A DNA stretch of 64,000 nt. It comes from Chitinophagales bacterium (lineage in GTDB: Bacteria; Bacteroidota; Bacteroidia; Chitinophagales; Chitinophagaceae). Shown here one piece after another: positions 7,950 through 15,652 of the stretch. The stretch covers positions 558,001 to 622,000 of the forward strand of contig JAFLBK010000002.1 in NCBI GenBank assembly GCA_017303335.1, in the 5' to 3' direction. Below the pieces are notes generated by a model. It was not told where the DNA came from. It saw only the letters and a program-made list of their open reading frames with translations, and ran no database searches. The translations under genes were made by a program, and so were the position numbers. Numbering within the stretch: the stretch's first letter is position 1; each line of letters opens with the position of its first letter.

Positions 7950-10900
7950 TTATTTGATCAGTAAGGGTACCGTGAATTTTTTATCGTTGCCTGTTATCAG
8001 CACCTGGTAGATGCCGGGTGTAAGCCCGTTCAGGGGTATTCTTTCTCCATTCACAACCTGTTTTGTTTTTACCAGCCGGCCCGAAGCGTCGCAGATGCTT
8101 ATGCCGGCTTTCTCCATTCCCTTCGGCAGGACGATGTTGGTATGATCGGTTGCCGGAACGGGGTAGAGTTTGGGCATCGCCTGCGGATCGTTCGGGTTCA
8201 CCCGTATCACCGGCGAGTAGGTGAAACTCCGGTCGAGATCGATCTGGCGGATGCGGTAGTAAATGGTGGCTGTTGGGCGGAAGGGATCGGTGATGCTGTA
8301 ATTATTCTGCACCGGGTTTCCTGCCGGAGTCACTTTACGCACCAGTTCGAAGTTGACATTATCGGTACTGCGTTCAACGATGAATAAACCAACATTGATC
8401 TCCTGTGCGGTTCCCCATTTTACCACAACGCCGTTTGTACCCGGGGTAGCGCTTACGTAGCGCCAGGTCAGCGGCAAGGTGGTAGATACAAATGTGCTGG
8501 TGCTGGCGATGTTCACGTTGTTGTATACCGGCGCATCGATGCCGTTGTACTCGAACACACTGTAGTGATAAATTTTGTTCGCCTGTAAGCCGGTAACGGT
8601 AACCGTGTTTCCGCTTCCGGCATACACCACGTATTCACCCGCGGCGATCTGTGAGCCGCTCTGGAATACGGCGTTCGCCGGGTATTTGCTCAGGTCTGCC
8701 GGCAGGCCGCTAACGGCCGATCCTTCTTTCATCACCACAATGCGTCCGGCGCCGGGGCCACTGGTCCAGTTAATGTTGATGCTGAGGTTACCCGCTGTTC
8801 CGCTCAGTGCGGTGCTGCCTGTTGCAGGCGCTGTAGCGGTTGCCTGGCTGGCTGTAAGCGCTCCGGCAGTAAGATAGGTGGCGGTACCCGCACTGCCATT
8901 GAATTCGTATACGGCGAAGTGATAGGTGGAAGCGGGTTGCAGGTTCGTAACCGAAACGGTATTCTGCGTTCCATTGAAAACAACGTATTGTCCGCTGCCC
9001 AGGTCGGTACCGGTACCGAAGGCGGCATTGGCGGTATATTCCGTTCCGTTTGCCGGGACGAAGCTGACCGGGGTTCCCTGCCGCATTACCACCATCCGTT
9101 TGGCGCCGTCGCCATTGCTCCAGCTGAAAGAATATTTGTTTCCGTCGATCAGGCTGAACAAGGCGGCGCTGGCATTGGTAGTGGGCGGTGTTACGCCGGA
9201 GCCCGTGGTTGTGAAATTGAATGTGGCAGCCGGGCGCAGGTACACCGGGCCGGTGCTTCCGTTGTATTCGAAAGCGGCCACATAATATTGCGTGTTCGGC
9301 GAAAGTCCGGATATGGTCGCGTTGCTGCTGGCGCCGGTTTTCAATACCACATAATTGCCGCTGCCGATCTCGATGACGCCATAGGTTTGGGAATAGCTGT
9401 AATTCACCAGGTCCTGCGGTTCGATATTCACCGGCGAACCGGCACGCATGATGAGCATGCGGCCGCTGCCGTTGCCAATCGTGAAATTGATCGTCGCCTG
9501 TGTGTTCTGGATATTGTTGGCGAAGAGGGCCGAGGTTTGTACGGTTGGCGCTGTAAGCGTTGTACTGCTGGAAGCTAGGAAAGAAGATACAAGGTAATCG
9601 GGACCCGCGCCGGTGTTATTGTATTCGAAAACGGCGAGGTGGTAGGTACTGCCGATCTCCAGGTTCTGAATATCCACCAGCCTGTTCACATCGTCGCATA
9701 CCACAAACTGCCCGGGTGCGATCTCGGTTCCGTTACCGAATGTATTGCTGGCTGTATAGGTAACACCGTCAACTGGTAACGCGGTAACCGCGGCGTTCTT
9801 GCGTGCGATCACCATTCTCCTCGAGCCATCGCCGCCTGTCCATTGCGCACGGAAAGCGTTTCCCTGCTGAAGGGTGAATGTCATATTGCTGGCAGCCGTT
9901 GTTGGCTCGTTCGGTATGGTGATGCTTCCGGTAGCGCCGGGAATGGCATATACCGGGAAGTTGTTTCCGTTGTAACCAAATACAGCTACATGGTAGGTAA
10001 CACCGGGTGTAAGCCCGGTTGCAGTGATGAGCGTACCGTTTTGTCCGCCCGTGATTACGTAGTTACCGGGTGTTATCTGGGCTCCCTGTCCGAATAAAGC
10101 GTTGCCGCTATACTTGGTAAGATCGGCGGGTATTGCGTCAACCGGTGAACCCTGTTTCATCACAACCAGGCGGAGAGCGCCGTTGCCCGGATCGTGGCGG
10201 ATGCCCACCGATGATCCGGTGATGTTTTCGAAGCGCACGTTGCTGGCCTGGAGGGTGGGCGCTACTGCGGTGCTTCCGTTGTTCTGCGACGAGGCCGAAG
10301 TAAGGTAATAGGTATTGCCATTGGCGTCCATATCGAAATCGTACACTTTGAAGTAGTAGGTTGTTGCCGGTAAGAGGTTGGTGAACGTGCGGTCGACGTT
10401 CAGGGAATTTACCACGTACTCGCCCGGGGCGATCTGCTGCCCGGAACCAAAGGCCGTGTTGGCCGTGTATTGTTGTCCGTTCACCGGCACCGCTGTAACG
10501 GGTTGTCCCTGCCGGGCGATGATCAGCTGGTACCGGCCATTGCCGGGGGCGAATGACGTGGTGAGACGGTTGCCTTCAATGCTGCTGAAACTGATGGCAC
10601 CGGATGCCTGTGTGGGACCGGTGTTGGTGGCCTGGCTACCCGTTGCGCCGGGAGCCAGGTAAACAGGGCCCTGGTTTCCGTTGTATTCAAACACGGCAAA
10701 GTGATAGGTTGTGTTGGGATCGAGACCCGTAACCGTAACCGTACTGCCCGTACCCTTGTATACCGCGTAATTATCGCCGTTCAATACTGTACCACTGCCG
10801 AATGCGGCAGAGGCCGAATAATCGGTGAGGTTTACCGGCGTGGCGTTAACCGCAGTGCCCTTGCGTGCGATCACGAGTCGGCGGTCGCCGTTTCCGTTCG

Positions 10901-11414
10901 ACCAGTTGATCGTAACCTTGTTGCCGGTAATAGCCGTGAAACTGGTGATCACTGCCTGGGTGGTAGGCGCTGTTTTGGTGCTCACGTTTCCGCTGAGCGG
11001 GAGCATGAGGTATTCGGTGGCAACGCCGCTGCCGTTGAATTCGAAGATGCTTACAAAATAGGTGGTGGCCGCCTGCAGGTTGGTCACCAACTGCGAAACG
11101 GAACTGCTGCCATTGCTGCCTTTGAAGATTACGTATCCGTCGCCGGGAGCGAATTCGGTGCCGGCTGTGCCGTAACTGGAGTTGGCCGCGTAATCTACCC
11201 CATTGACAGGTAAACTGCTTACGGCCGATCCGGCCTTTACCACGATGATGCGGAAAGCGCCGTTGCCTTTATTGAATGTCATGCTGAAGCGGTTGCCATC
11301 GAGGTTGGCCGCCGGGAATGTGAGCCCGCTGGCAGGTACCGTGGGTGGCGCGGCCTGCAGGTTGATAAATAAGGAAAGTAAAAGAGCCAGGGAAAAAATA
11401 GATTTCCGTTTCAT
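7950..11414 (-). CDS. Secreted FnIII-like repeat protein with T9SS sorting domain
   Basis: A 1154-residue protein with signal peptide MKRKSIFSLALLLSLFINLQA. About eight tandem repeats of roughly 110-120 residues follow, each carrying NGNGxRRLVIARKGxxV, a YTANxAFGSG segment, YVVYxGTG and TVTGLxPxTTYHFAVFEYNG, a fibronectin type III-like pattern. Next comes a non-repeat module (WGTAQEINVGLFIVERSTDN) that often precedes sorting domains, then a type A T9SS signal (KLYPVPATDHTNIVLP to the end). The protein is probably exported through T9SS and attached or released at the cell surface. The repeats suggest binding or adhesion; there is no catalytic motif. A strong terminator follows. Confidence 0.88.
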   Translation of the reverse strand: MKRKSIFSLALLLSLFINLQAAPPTVPASGLTFPAANLDGNRFSMTFNKGNGAFRIIVVKAGSAVSSLPVNGVDYAANSSYGTAGTEFAPGDGYVIFKGSNGSSSVSQLVTNLQAATTYFVSIFEFNGSGVATEYLMLPLSGNVSTKTAPTTQAVITSFTAITGNKVTINWSNGNGDRRLVIARKGTAVNATPVNLTDYSASAAFGSGTVLNGDNYAVYKGTGSTVTVTGLDPNTTYHFAVFEYNGNQGPVYLAPGATGSQATNTGPTQASGAISFSSIEGNRLTTSFAPGNGRYQLIIARQGQPVTAVPVNGQQYTANTAFGSGQQIAPGEYVVNSLNVDRTFTNLLPATTYYFKVYDFDMDANGNTYYLTSASSQNNGSTAVAPTLQASNVRFENITGSSVGIRHDPGNGALRLVVMKQGSPVDAIPADLTKYSGNALFGQGAQITPGNYVITGGQNGTLITATGLTPGVTYHVAVFGYNGNNFPVYAIPGATGSITIPNEPTTAASNMTFTLQQGNAFRAQWTGGDGSRRMVIARKNAAVTALPVDGVTYTASNTFGNGTEIAPGQFVVCDDVNRLVDIQNLEIGSTYHLAVFEYNNTGAGPDYLVSSFLASSSTTLTAPTVQTSALFANNIQNTQATINFTIGNGSGRMLIMRAGSPVNIEPQDLVNYSYSQTYGVIEIGSGNYVVLKTGASSNATISGLSPNTQYYVAAFEYNGSTGPVYLRPAATFNFTTTGSGVTPPTTNASAALFSLIDGNKYSFSWSNGDGAKRMVVMRQGTPVSFVPANGTEYTANAAFGTGTDLGSGQYVVFNGTQNTVSVTNLQPASTYHFAVYEFNGSAGTATYLTAGALTASQATATAPATGSTALSGTAGNLSININWTSGPGAGRIVVMKEGSAVSGLPADLSKYPANAVFQSGSQIAAGEYVVYAGSGNTVTVTGLQANKIYHYSVFEYNGIDAPVYNNVNIASTSTFVSTTLPLTWRYVSATPGTNGVVVKWGTAQEINVGLFIVERSTDNVNFELVRKVTPAGNPVQNNYSITDPFRPTATIYYRIRQIDLDRSFTYSPVIRVNPNDPQAMPKLYPVPATDHTNIVLPKGMEKAGISICDASGRLVKTKQVVNGERIPLNGLTPGIYQVLITGNDKKFTVPLLIK

Positions 11415-11629
11415 ACGCTGTTTTTAATGGTTATACGTCAGGCCCGTTTGGGCTGGCGCAAATATGAAAACAGCGGGCCGGTTACCGAAGGGCGGGTGGT
11501 ATGAATTGAAGGAATGAGCGGGTGAATTGAGGGGGGTGGGGAGGATCTAAGGTTAAGCGGTTGAAAGTTGTTGAAGGGTTGAGAGACGGGAGTGACCGGT
11601 GATAAATACAAATAAGCACAGATACCCGG

Positions 11630-12196
11630 TCAGGGTTTCCGGTAGCTTCTTCCGGAACTGAGTATTTTGATTCCTTCGGATGTATTGAATGTCGTTTGCA
11701 CGAAGGAATTCATCTCGTAATTCAGTTTTCGTTTCACGGAGAAATGCAGGTGAGGTTTCAGTACCTGGCCGGTGCTGCCGCTGTAACCGATGAGCTGTCC
11801 TTGGGAAACCCTGCCTTTCTTTACCACTACACCGTTTTGCCGTAAATGCCAGTGGCATCCAAAACTCCCATCGTCGTGGCGGATGATGAGGTAGTTCGCT
11901 TTCCGTTTGTTGCCGGGCAACAGGCCACCTTCATGGCTGTCGTCTTTATAACTGTATACCGTTCCCTCCCGGGCGGCGCATACCGGTGTGCCTTCGGGCA
12001 TGGCGAAATCGAGTGCGGCGATTTGCTGGTGCGTGAACAATCCGCCATAACCCTGTACCACTTCATACGAACTGCCCCGTTCAAAAGGCAGGGCATAAAT
12101 GTAAGTATCGGTGTTGGCGGTGATGCGTCCCGCGTAAACATAATAGAACAGGAGACCGGCGATGGCAATCAGCAGGACAAAATATCTTTTCTTCAT
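11630..12196 (-). CDS. M23 family metallopeptidase (LytM-type)
   Basis: A 188-residue protein with one N-terminal membrane helix (MKKRYFVLLIAIAGLLFYYVY). The LytM fold is marked by FTHQQIAALDFAMPEGTPV (first zinc ligands His and Asp), the GTVYSYKDDS core, GCHWHL and PHLHFSV, the HxH ligand pair. M23 enzymes cut peptidoglycan cross-bridges or act as scaffolds; the ligands look intact. I start at the ATG at 12196 because the longer frame begins with GTG and adds a polar leader before the helix. The gene diverges from the DUF4345 locus across a 164-bp region with a dyad. Confidence 0.85.
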   Translation of the reverse strand: MKKRYFVLLIAIAGLLFYYVYAGRITANTDTYIYALPFERGSSYEVVQGYGGLFTHQQIAALDFAMPEGTPVCAAREGTVYSYKDDSHEGGLLPGNKRKANYLIIRHDDGSFGCHWHLRQNGVVVKKGRVSQGQLIGYSGSTGQVLKPHLHFSVKRKLNYEMNSFVQTTFNTSEGIKILSSGRSYRKP

Positions 12197-12273
12197 GCGG
12201 ATCGGTTCTGTGTGCGGAATGGTTCGCACGGCTTCTCCCGAAGTTAAAGCGCTTTTGTTCGGTAATACTCAAA

Positions 12274-12291
12274 TCTTGGTATTTACCAAGA
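12274..12291. promoter_or_regulatory. Operator-like palindrome in divergent intergenic region
   Basis: TCTTGGTA (12274-12281) and TACCAAGA (12284-12291) form a perfect 8-bp dyad with a 2-nt centre. It lies between the divergent M23 peptidase gene and the DUF4345 locus. No T-run follows, so an operator is likelier than a terminator. The binding protein is unknown. Confidence 0.5.
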
Positions 12292-12360
12292 ATCACTTCA
12301 CTGCTGCGGAGGAGATTTGTACTGGCTATAAAACAGAATCATTCATCTAAAATCAATTTT

Positions 12361-12772
12361 ATGTACAAGACAAAAGCCATCAATTTCGCGTCGGTGGTAT
12401 TAATCGGCTTTACCGCACTGGCGGTACTGAGTGTGAGCGTGCAGGCATTTACTTAATCCTCAATCGGTCATGGACCTGGTTCGGGTACAACTTGGCAATA
12501 CCGATGCCTTTAGTTCCATCCGGGGTGTGTATGGTGGTGTAGGGTTGCTGATCGGTATCCAGTTGATCTACCTGGCGGTGAAGAACAAAAAGCAGGGTTT
12601 GATCCTGGTGGCTCTTTTCGGAGGGTTGTATGCCCTTTCCCGCACCATCACCATTTATGCAGAAGGTGGTTTGGGCGCTTTCGGAAGGCAATGGCTGGCC
12701 ATTGAAGCCATGCTTAGTGTGGCCGCTTTGTTGCTGCTGTTCCTTCGAAACCGGCTGGAACGGATGCTTTAA
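12361..12772 (+). pseudogene. DUF4345-family membrane protein gene split by a +1 frameshift
   Basis: The frame from ATG 12361 encodes MYKTKAINFASVVLIGF and a first membrane helix up to SVQAFT, then stops at TAA 12454-12456. The next frame continues the same protein at AAT 12455 with NPQSVMDLVRVQLGNTDA and SSIRGVYGGVGLLIG, the DUF4345 hallmark, and runs to TAA 12772. Removing one T at 12453/12454 restores a continuous protein of about 137 residues, the usual family length. The downstream part also reads as an apparent 100-residue gene from ATG 12470. This is either a real inactivating insertion, a sequencing error, or much less likely a programmed frameshift at ACT-TAA. Confidence 0.8.
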
Positions 12773-12880
12773 TACGGCAGGTACATCAGGTGGTTGGGGT
12801 TGGTATGTGTTTCGGAGATGCGGAAATCGTGGCTGCCGATAATGGTGAACCCCTGCCTTTCGTAGAAACGGATGGCAGGA
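12769..12880 (-). pseudogene. C-terminal remnant of a GNAT N-acetyltransferase gene
   Basis: The minus strand encodes SPAIRFYERQGFTIIGSHD and then ISETHTNPNHLMYLPY before TAA at 12771-12769. AIRFYERQGF is the classic last helix-strand of GNAT acetyltransferases. The frame is cut abruptly at the REP palindrome of the RAYT element, and I find no N-terminal GNAT part on the other side of that element, so the gene was truncated, not merely interrupted. Its stop overlaps the end of the convergent DUF4345 locus by four bases. Confidence 0.75.
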
Positions 12881-12884
12881 GAGG

Positions 12885-12917
12885 GTGGGTGTCACCCTTT
12901 TTTTGGGTGACACCCAC
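12885..12917. repeat. REP pair, left (13-bp inverted repeat)
   Basis: GTGGGTGTCACCC (12885-12897) and GGGTGACACCCAC (12905-12917) form a perfect 13-bp stem around seven T residues. Each arm is itself a palindrome (GGGTG-N-CACCC). The transposase stop codon begins at the very next base. Confidence 0.85.
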
Positions 12918-13577
12918 CTATTCATCCGGTATAAACGTTTGTTCAGAATAGACCTTCGACATAGCTAGATGTACATCAATAAATTCCTGCCTTCCTCCAA
13001 ACAAGTTTATTACATACTCCCTGTTGAGCATGGTACTCTTCGAAGAGAGTATGCTGTGCCAAGACGACCATTTGTAGGTTTTCAGATCATTGACCAGGCT
13101 GTGATGAACCGCATTGGCATGGATATAAACAATTGCCTGGGTGAGATGGGTATCTTTATTTATTTCAAGCCGTTTAAACGGACGATGCAGGAGGTTCCCT
13201 TTCCGGCCGTATTGTTTATTGTATACCATAGAGTATACGGTGAAGAAGTATCGCCATTCCTGCTCGATCAGTTCATTGAGTGTGCAGGTGCAGGCAAGAA
13301 ACCGTTTTTCAGCATCCTTGAGCCTGGAAGTATTTCGCTGCAAGGTCGCTGTTATCTCATTGGCTTCCCGAATGCGAATGAGGAAGTGAAAATGATTGGG
13401 TAGCAACGACCAGCAGAGTGTTTCAGCCATAGGATGCAGGTATTTTGCATATTGACTGAGAAAGAAAATCCGGTCTTTATCCGACCTGAATAATTCTTCC
13501 TTGTTATTCGAGCGGTTGTACACATGGAAGATACCGCCTTCATAAAAGTCTGCATGGTATAGAGGATTTAAGGGCAC
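12918..13577 (-). CDS. REP-associated tyrosine transposase (RAYT, Y1/IS200-like)
   Basis: A 219-residue protein that opens with FYEGGIFHVYNRSNNKEELF, the usual RAYT start, and carries the HUH motif HFH in LLPNHFHFLIRI (His62, His64). Further on, IVYIHANAVHHSLV supplies the expected catalytic tyrosine region. These enzymes nick single-stranded DNA at REP hairpins and are thought to spread or maintain them. The length is normal and no key motif is missing, so it may be active. REP pairs lie immediately on both sides, which strongly supports the assignment. Confidence 0.9.
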   Translation of the reverse strand: MPLNPLYHADFYEGGIFHVYNRSNNKEELFRSDKDRIFFLSQYAKYLHPMAETLCWSLLPNHFHFLIRIREANEITATLQRNTSRLKDAEKRFLACTCTLNELIEQEWRYFFTVYSMVYNKQYGRKGNLLHRPFKRLEINKDTHLTQAIVYIHANAVHHSLVNDLKTYKWSSWHSILSSKSTMLNREYVINLFGGRQEFIDVHLAMSKVYSEQTFIPDE

Positions 13578-13662
13578 GGCTATGGATTATGGTGGAAGGT
13601 AGAACGGGTGCCCACGGTTTCCAAGGGTATTTTCTCGGTAATTTCTGGGGATTAAAAAAAAT

Positions 13663-13692
13663 GGGTGACACCCATAGGGCTGGGTGTCACCC
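13663..13692. repeat. REP pair, right (12-bp inverted repeat)
   Basis: GGGTGACACCCA (13663-13674) and TGGGTGTCACCC (13681-13692) are perfect inverted repeats six bases apart, sharing the core of the left pair. Confidence 0.85.
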
Positions 13693-13725
13693 GAAACAAG
13701 GTATTCCCCCCGGCAAAGCCGGAAT

Positions 13726-13935
13726 TCAATCCAATAGCTCGCAGCTAAACCCATGCTGCCGTACCAGCTGCATGATGGGAAGGATTTCCATCTGCTCGCC
13801 TTCCACCCGCAGTATCTTGTCGCGATCCGAAAGATCGAAGTTTATGTTGAACGCCGGGTAGGCATTGGCCAGGATGCCAAGCAGCCTGTTGCCTTGCTTC
13901 TTTTTCTGAACGTTCGTTTTGAATACTTCAACCAT
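13726..13935 (-). CDS. Conserved small protein, unknown function
   Basis: A 69-residue protein: MVEVFKTNVQKKKQGNRLL, then AYPAFNINFDLSDRDKILRVEG and a C-terminal helix ending GFSCELLD. The beta-alpha-beta pattern resembles small Bacteroidota proteins with a ferredoxin-like, heavy-metal-associated-domain fold but without the metal CxxC; that resemblance is my inference. It starts one base after the DUF1801 gene and is the last gene of the ArsR operon, followed within 35 bases by REP palindromes. Confidence 0.6.
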   Translation of the reverse strand: MVEVFKTNVQKKKQGNRLLGILANAYPAFNINFDLSDRDKILRVEGEQMEILPIMQLVRQHGFSCELLD

Positions 13936-13936
13936 A

Positions 13937-14362
13937 TTAGTCAGGAACAGCTACCCGGTATTTGATGGCCTCTTTGAGTACATCCAGTTTGATATCCTTC
14001 AGCGCTTTGAATTTGATGCAATAACCGGTTACGGTGGCCTTGCCTATTTTCTTTCCATAGGTTTTCAGCAGGAAGGTCTTGTCTTTGAGGCCCATGATGT
14101 ATACAGATAATCCGGCGCTGTTGGCGCTCAGGCCCACCTGGTAAAACTCCTTCGTTGTACCGTCGGCGTATTGGATGCGGTACGATCCGTACCCGATGTT
14201 GGGATTGGAAACCACCTTTCCCTTTTCATCCCTGCCATCAAGGAACCATAGTTTACTGCCGGGCATCCATTCCAGGATGAAGTTGTGCAGGGCCTGCAGG
14301 TCGCCGCGTTTCGGATCGGGCTGACTCCCGATGTAGTCTTTGATCTGTGTTTTTGTGCTCAT
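13937..14362 (-). CDS. DUF1801 (YdhG-like) domain protein
   Basis: A 141-residue cytosolic protein. The start TKTQIKDYIGSQPDPKRGDLQALHNFILEWMPG and the KLWFLDGR segment fit the DUF1801 family, compact alpha/beta proteins of unknown biochemical role that often accompany SRPBCC and ArsR genes. The remainder (SVYIMGLKDKTFLLKTYGKKIGKATVTGYCIKF) also fits. It begins six bases after the SRPBCC gene and ends one base before the 69-residue gene, so the four genes form one transcript. Confidence 0.75.
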   Translation of the reverse strand: MSTKTQIKDYIGSQPDPKRGDLQALHNFILEWMPGSKLWFLDGRDEKGKVVSNPNIGYGSYRIQYADGTTKEFYQVGLSANSAGLSVYIMGLKDKTFLLKTYGKKIGKATVTGYCIKFKALKDIKLDVLKEAIKYRVAVPD

Positions 14363-14368
14363 GCCGGT

Positions 14369-14866
14369 TTATTTGTTGGATAAGGAAGCAAGCAATGCTT
14401 CGAGGTTACTGAGCGACATCTTCATTCCCTGGGTGAAGCCATCGAGTATCCGTTCCATCCGTTCCAGGGATTCGTTGTAGATGCGGATAACGACCGTTGT
14501 TTTTTCACCCGCTTCGCTGAAGGTATGATCCCATTCGGAGCCGGGCAGTTCCGGGTTTTCGTTGCTGTCGGCAAAACAGTTGTACATCGAAAAATGCGTC
14601 TTCGGGCTGATGGACCGGTATTCCTGCAAACCCCAGCGTTCCTGTCCTTCCGGGCTCACCATCGCGTAGAAGCGTTTACCCCCTACGGTGAAATCCATGT
14701 ATTTGGTGCGGGCTGTAAAAGGTTTGGGCGCCACCCACTGGTCGAGCAGTTCGGCCTTGGTGAAAGCGTCCCATACCAGCGAAAGGCCGGCGTCGAATTC
14801 ACGGGTGATGGTCACGGTTTGCGCCGCTTTGTCTACAGCAAAATCAAAGAAGAGGTTGTTTGTCAT
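14369..14866 (-). CDS. SRPBCC (AHSA1-type) domain protein
   Basis: A 165-residue protein with the AHSA1/START-like signature: [33 protein letters not shown], followed by [18 protein letters not shown] and a C-terminal helix [17 protein letters not shown]. Such proteins bind hydrophobic ligands in a helix-grip pocket; the ligand here is unknown. Its ATG overlaps the ArsR stop codon by four bases (ATGA), so the two are translationally coupled. The ArsR-SRPBCC pair is a common bacterial module. Confidence 0.88.
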   Translation of the reverse strand: MTNNLFFDFAVDKAAQTVTITREFDAGLSLVWDAFTKAELLDQWVAPKPFTARTKYMDFTVGGKRFYAMVSPEGQERWGLQEYRSISPKTHFSMYNCFADSNENPELPGSEWDHTFSEAGEKTTVVIRIYNESLERMERILDGFTQGMKMSLSNLEALLASLSNK

Positions 14867-15183
14867 TTGGTTTGTTTTTTCAGGTTTGCTAATACGGAAT
14901 CGAGCTGGTTGAACCGGGTTTCCCAGATTTGGCGGAGCTGCTCGAGCCAGATGTCGATCTCTTTCATTTTTTCAAAGTCGAGTGAGTAATAGATTTCTCT
15001 TCCCTGCTGTTCGGGTTTCACCAGCCTGCATTCGGTAAGGATGCGGAGGTGTTTGGATACCGACTGGCGGGTGGTATTGAAATTTTCGGCCAGGGCATTG
15101 GGCGTCATGGCCTGCAGGGCGATGAGCGTGATGATGGCCCGGCGGGTGGGGTCGGCAATGGCCTGGAAAATATCTCTGCGCAT
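14863..15183 (-). CDS. ArsR-family winged-helix transcriptional regulator
   Basis: A 106-residue regulator beginning [24 protein letters not shown], the standard opening of the SRPBCC-linked ArsR group, with recognition helix [19 protein letters not shown] and wing [13 protein letters not shown]. It lacks metal-binding cysteines, so it is not an arsenic sensor of the CxCxxC kind. I start at ATG 15183 because the longer frame upstream runs through the promoter and repeat DNA. A consensus promoter and a palindrome over its -7 box lie just upstream, which suggests autoregulation of the four-gene operon. Confidence 0.9.
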   Translation of the reverse strand: MRRDIFQAIADPTRRAIITLIALQAMTPNALAENFNTTRQSVSKHLRILTECRLVKPEQQGREIYYSLDFEKMKEIDIWLEQLRQIWETRFNQLDSVLANLKKQTK

Positions 15184-15214
15184 GTGTTCGCTGGCTTTTT
15201 TATGAAACCATTCG

Positions 15215-15250
15215 GTTGCAAATATATGTGCAACTTTTTGGTTTCGCAAA
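15215..15250 (-). promoter_or_regulatory. Promoter with overlapping operator for the ArsR operon
   Basis: On the minus strand TTTG (15250-15247) and TATATTTG (15226-15219) are separated by exactly 20 bases, an excellent match to the Bacteroidota -33/-7 promoter. GTTGCA (15215-15220) and TGCAAC (15229-15234) form a dyad that covers the -7 box, the expected position for an ArsR repressor site. A second TATATTTG lies at 15254-15247. The ATG at 15183 is about 35 bases downstream. Confidence 0.75.
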
Positions 15251-15267
15251 TATATTTTTGAGAACGT

Positions 15268-15620
15268 CATTGCGAGGGAGCGGCATGCGACTGAAGCAAT
15301 CTCCACTTTAGGAGTTTGCGTGTTACATGTTGCGTGGAAGAAGGATATTACGGGTTTGTGGTTAGGGTTGCGTTTGCCGTTTAAATCGTTTAAGCGGTTT
15401 AAGGCGTTGCAGGGTTGTGGTCCGACGGTACGTCTGACCATGGAGGGCGGGGGTAGGGCGTTTAAGGTTTAAGGTTTGAGGTTTATTCCAGAACCGTCTT
15501 TGCGATCCCGCCAGCGGCGGGTGAAGCAATCTGCAGTTCAGGATGTTTCGGGTTTGTGGTTATGGGTTGCGTTTGCCGTTTAAATCGTTTAAGTGGTTTA
15601 AGGCGTTGCTGGGTTGTTAG
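15268..15620. repeat. Two composite blocks of dispersed intergenic repeats
   Basis: The 469-base gap between ArsR and DUF2971 holds no gene. Block 1: GTCATTGCGA...GAAGCAATCT (15268-15305), GGGTTTGTGGTTA followed by a TTTGCCGTTTAAATCGTTTA tract (15352-15420), then GGTCCGACG and CGTCTGACC (15419-15439). Block 2 repeats the first two units, GTCTTTGCGA...GAAGCAATCT (15495-15532) and the GGGTTTGTGGTTA tract (15550-15618), without the GTCTGAC unit. The 70-base tracts differ at only a few positions. Confidence 0.75.
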
Positions 15621-15652
15621 GGGAAGAATGGAAAGGCAGAGCTACCAAAACG

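Larger units (their letters stand above)
12885..13692 (-). mobile_element. REPtron: RAYT transposase gene bracketed by paired REP palindromes
   Basis: One transposase gene (12918-13577) lies between two inverted pairs of the same 11-bp palindromic core, GGGTGACACCC/GGGTGTCACCC. REP-associated tyrosine transposases mobilise such palindromes as single strands. The left end abuts a truncated GNAT gene and the right end abuts an operon's last gene. Confidence 0.8.

Noticed and set aside
14863..15441. Long 192-codon version of the ArsR gene
   Set aside because: The extra 86 codons cross the promoter, operator and repeats; the family starts at [17 protein letters not shown].
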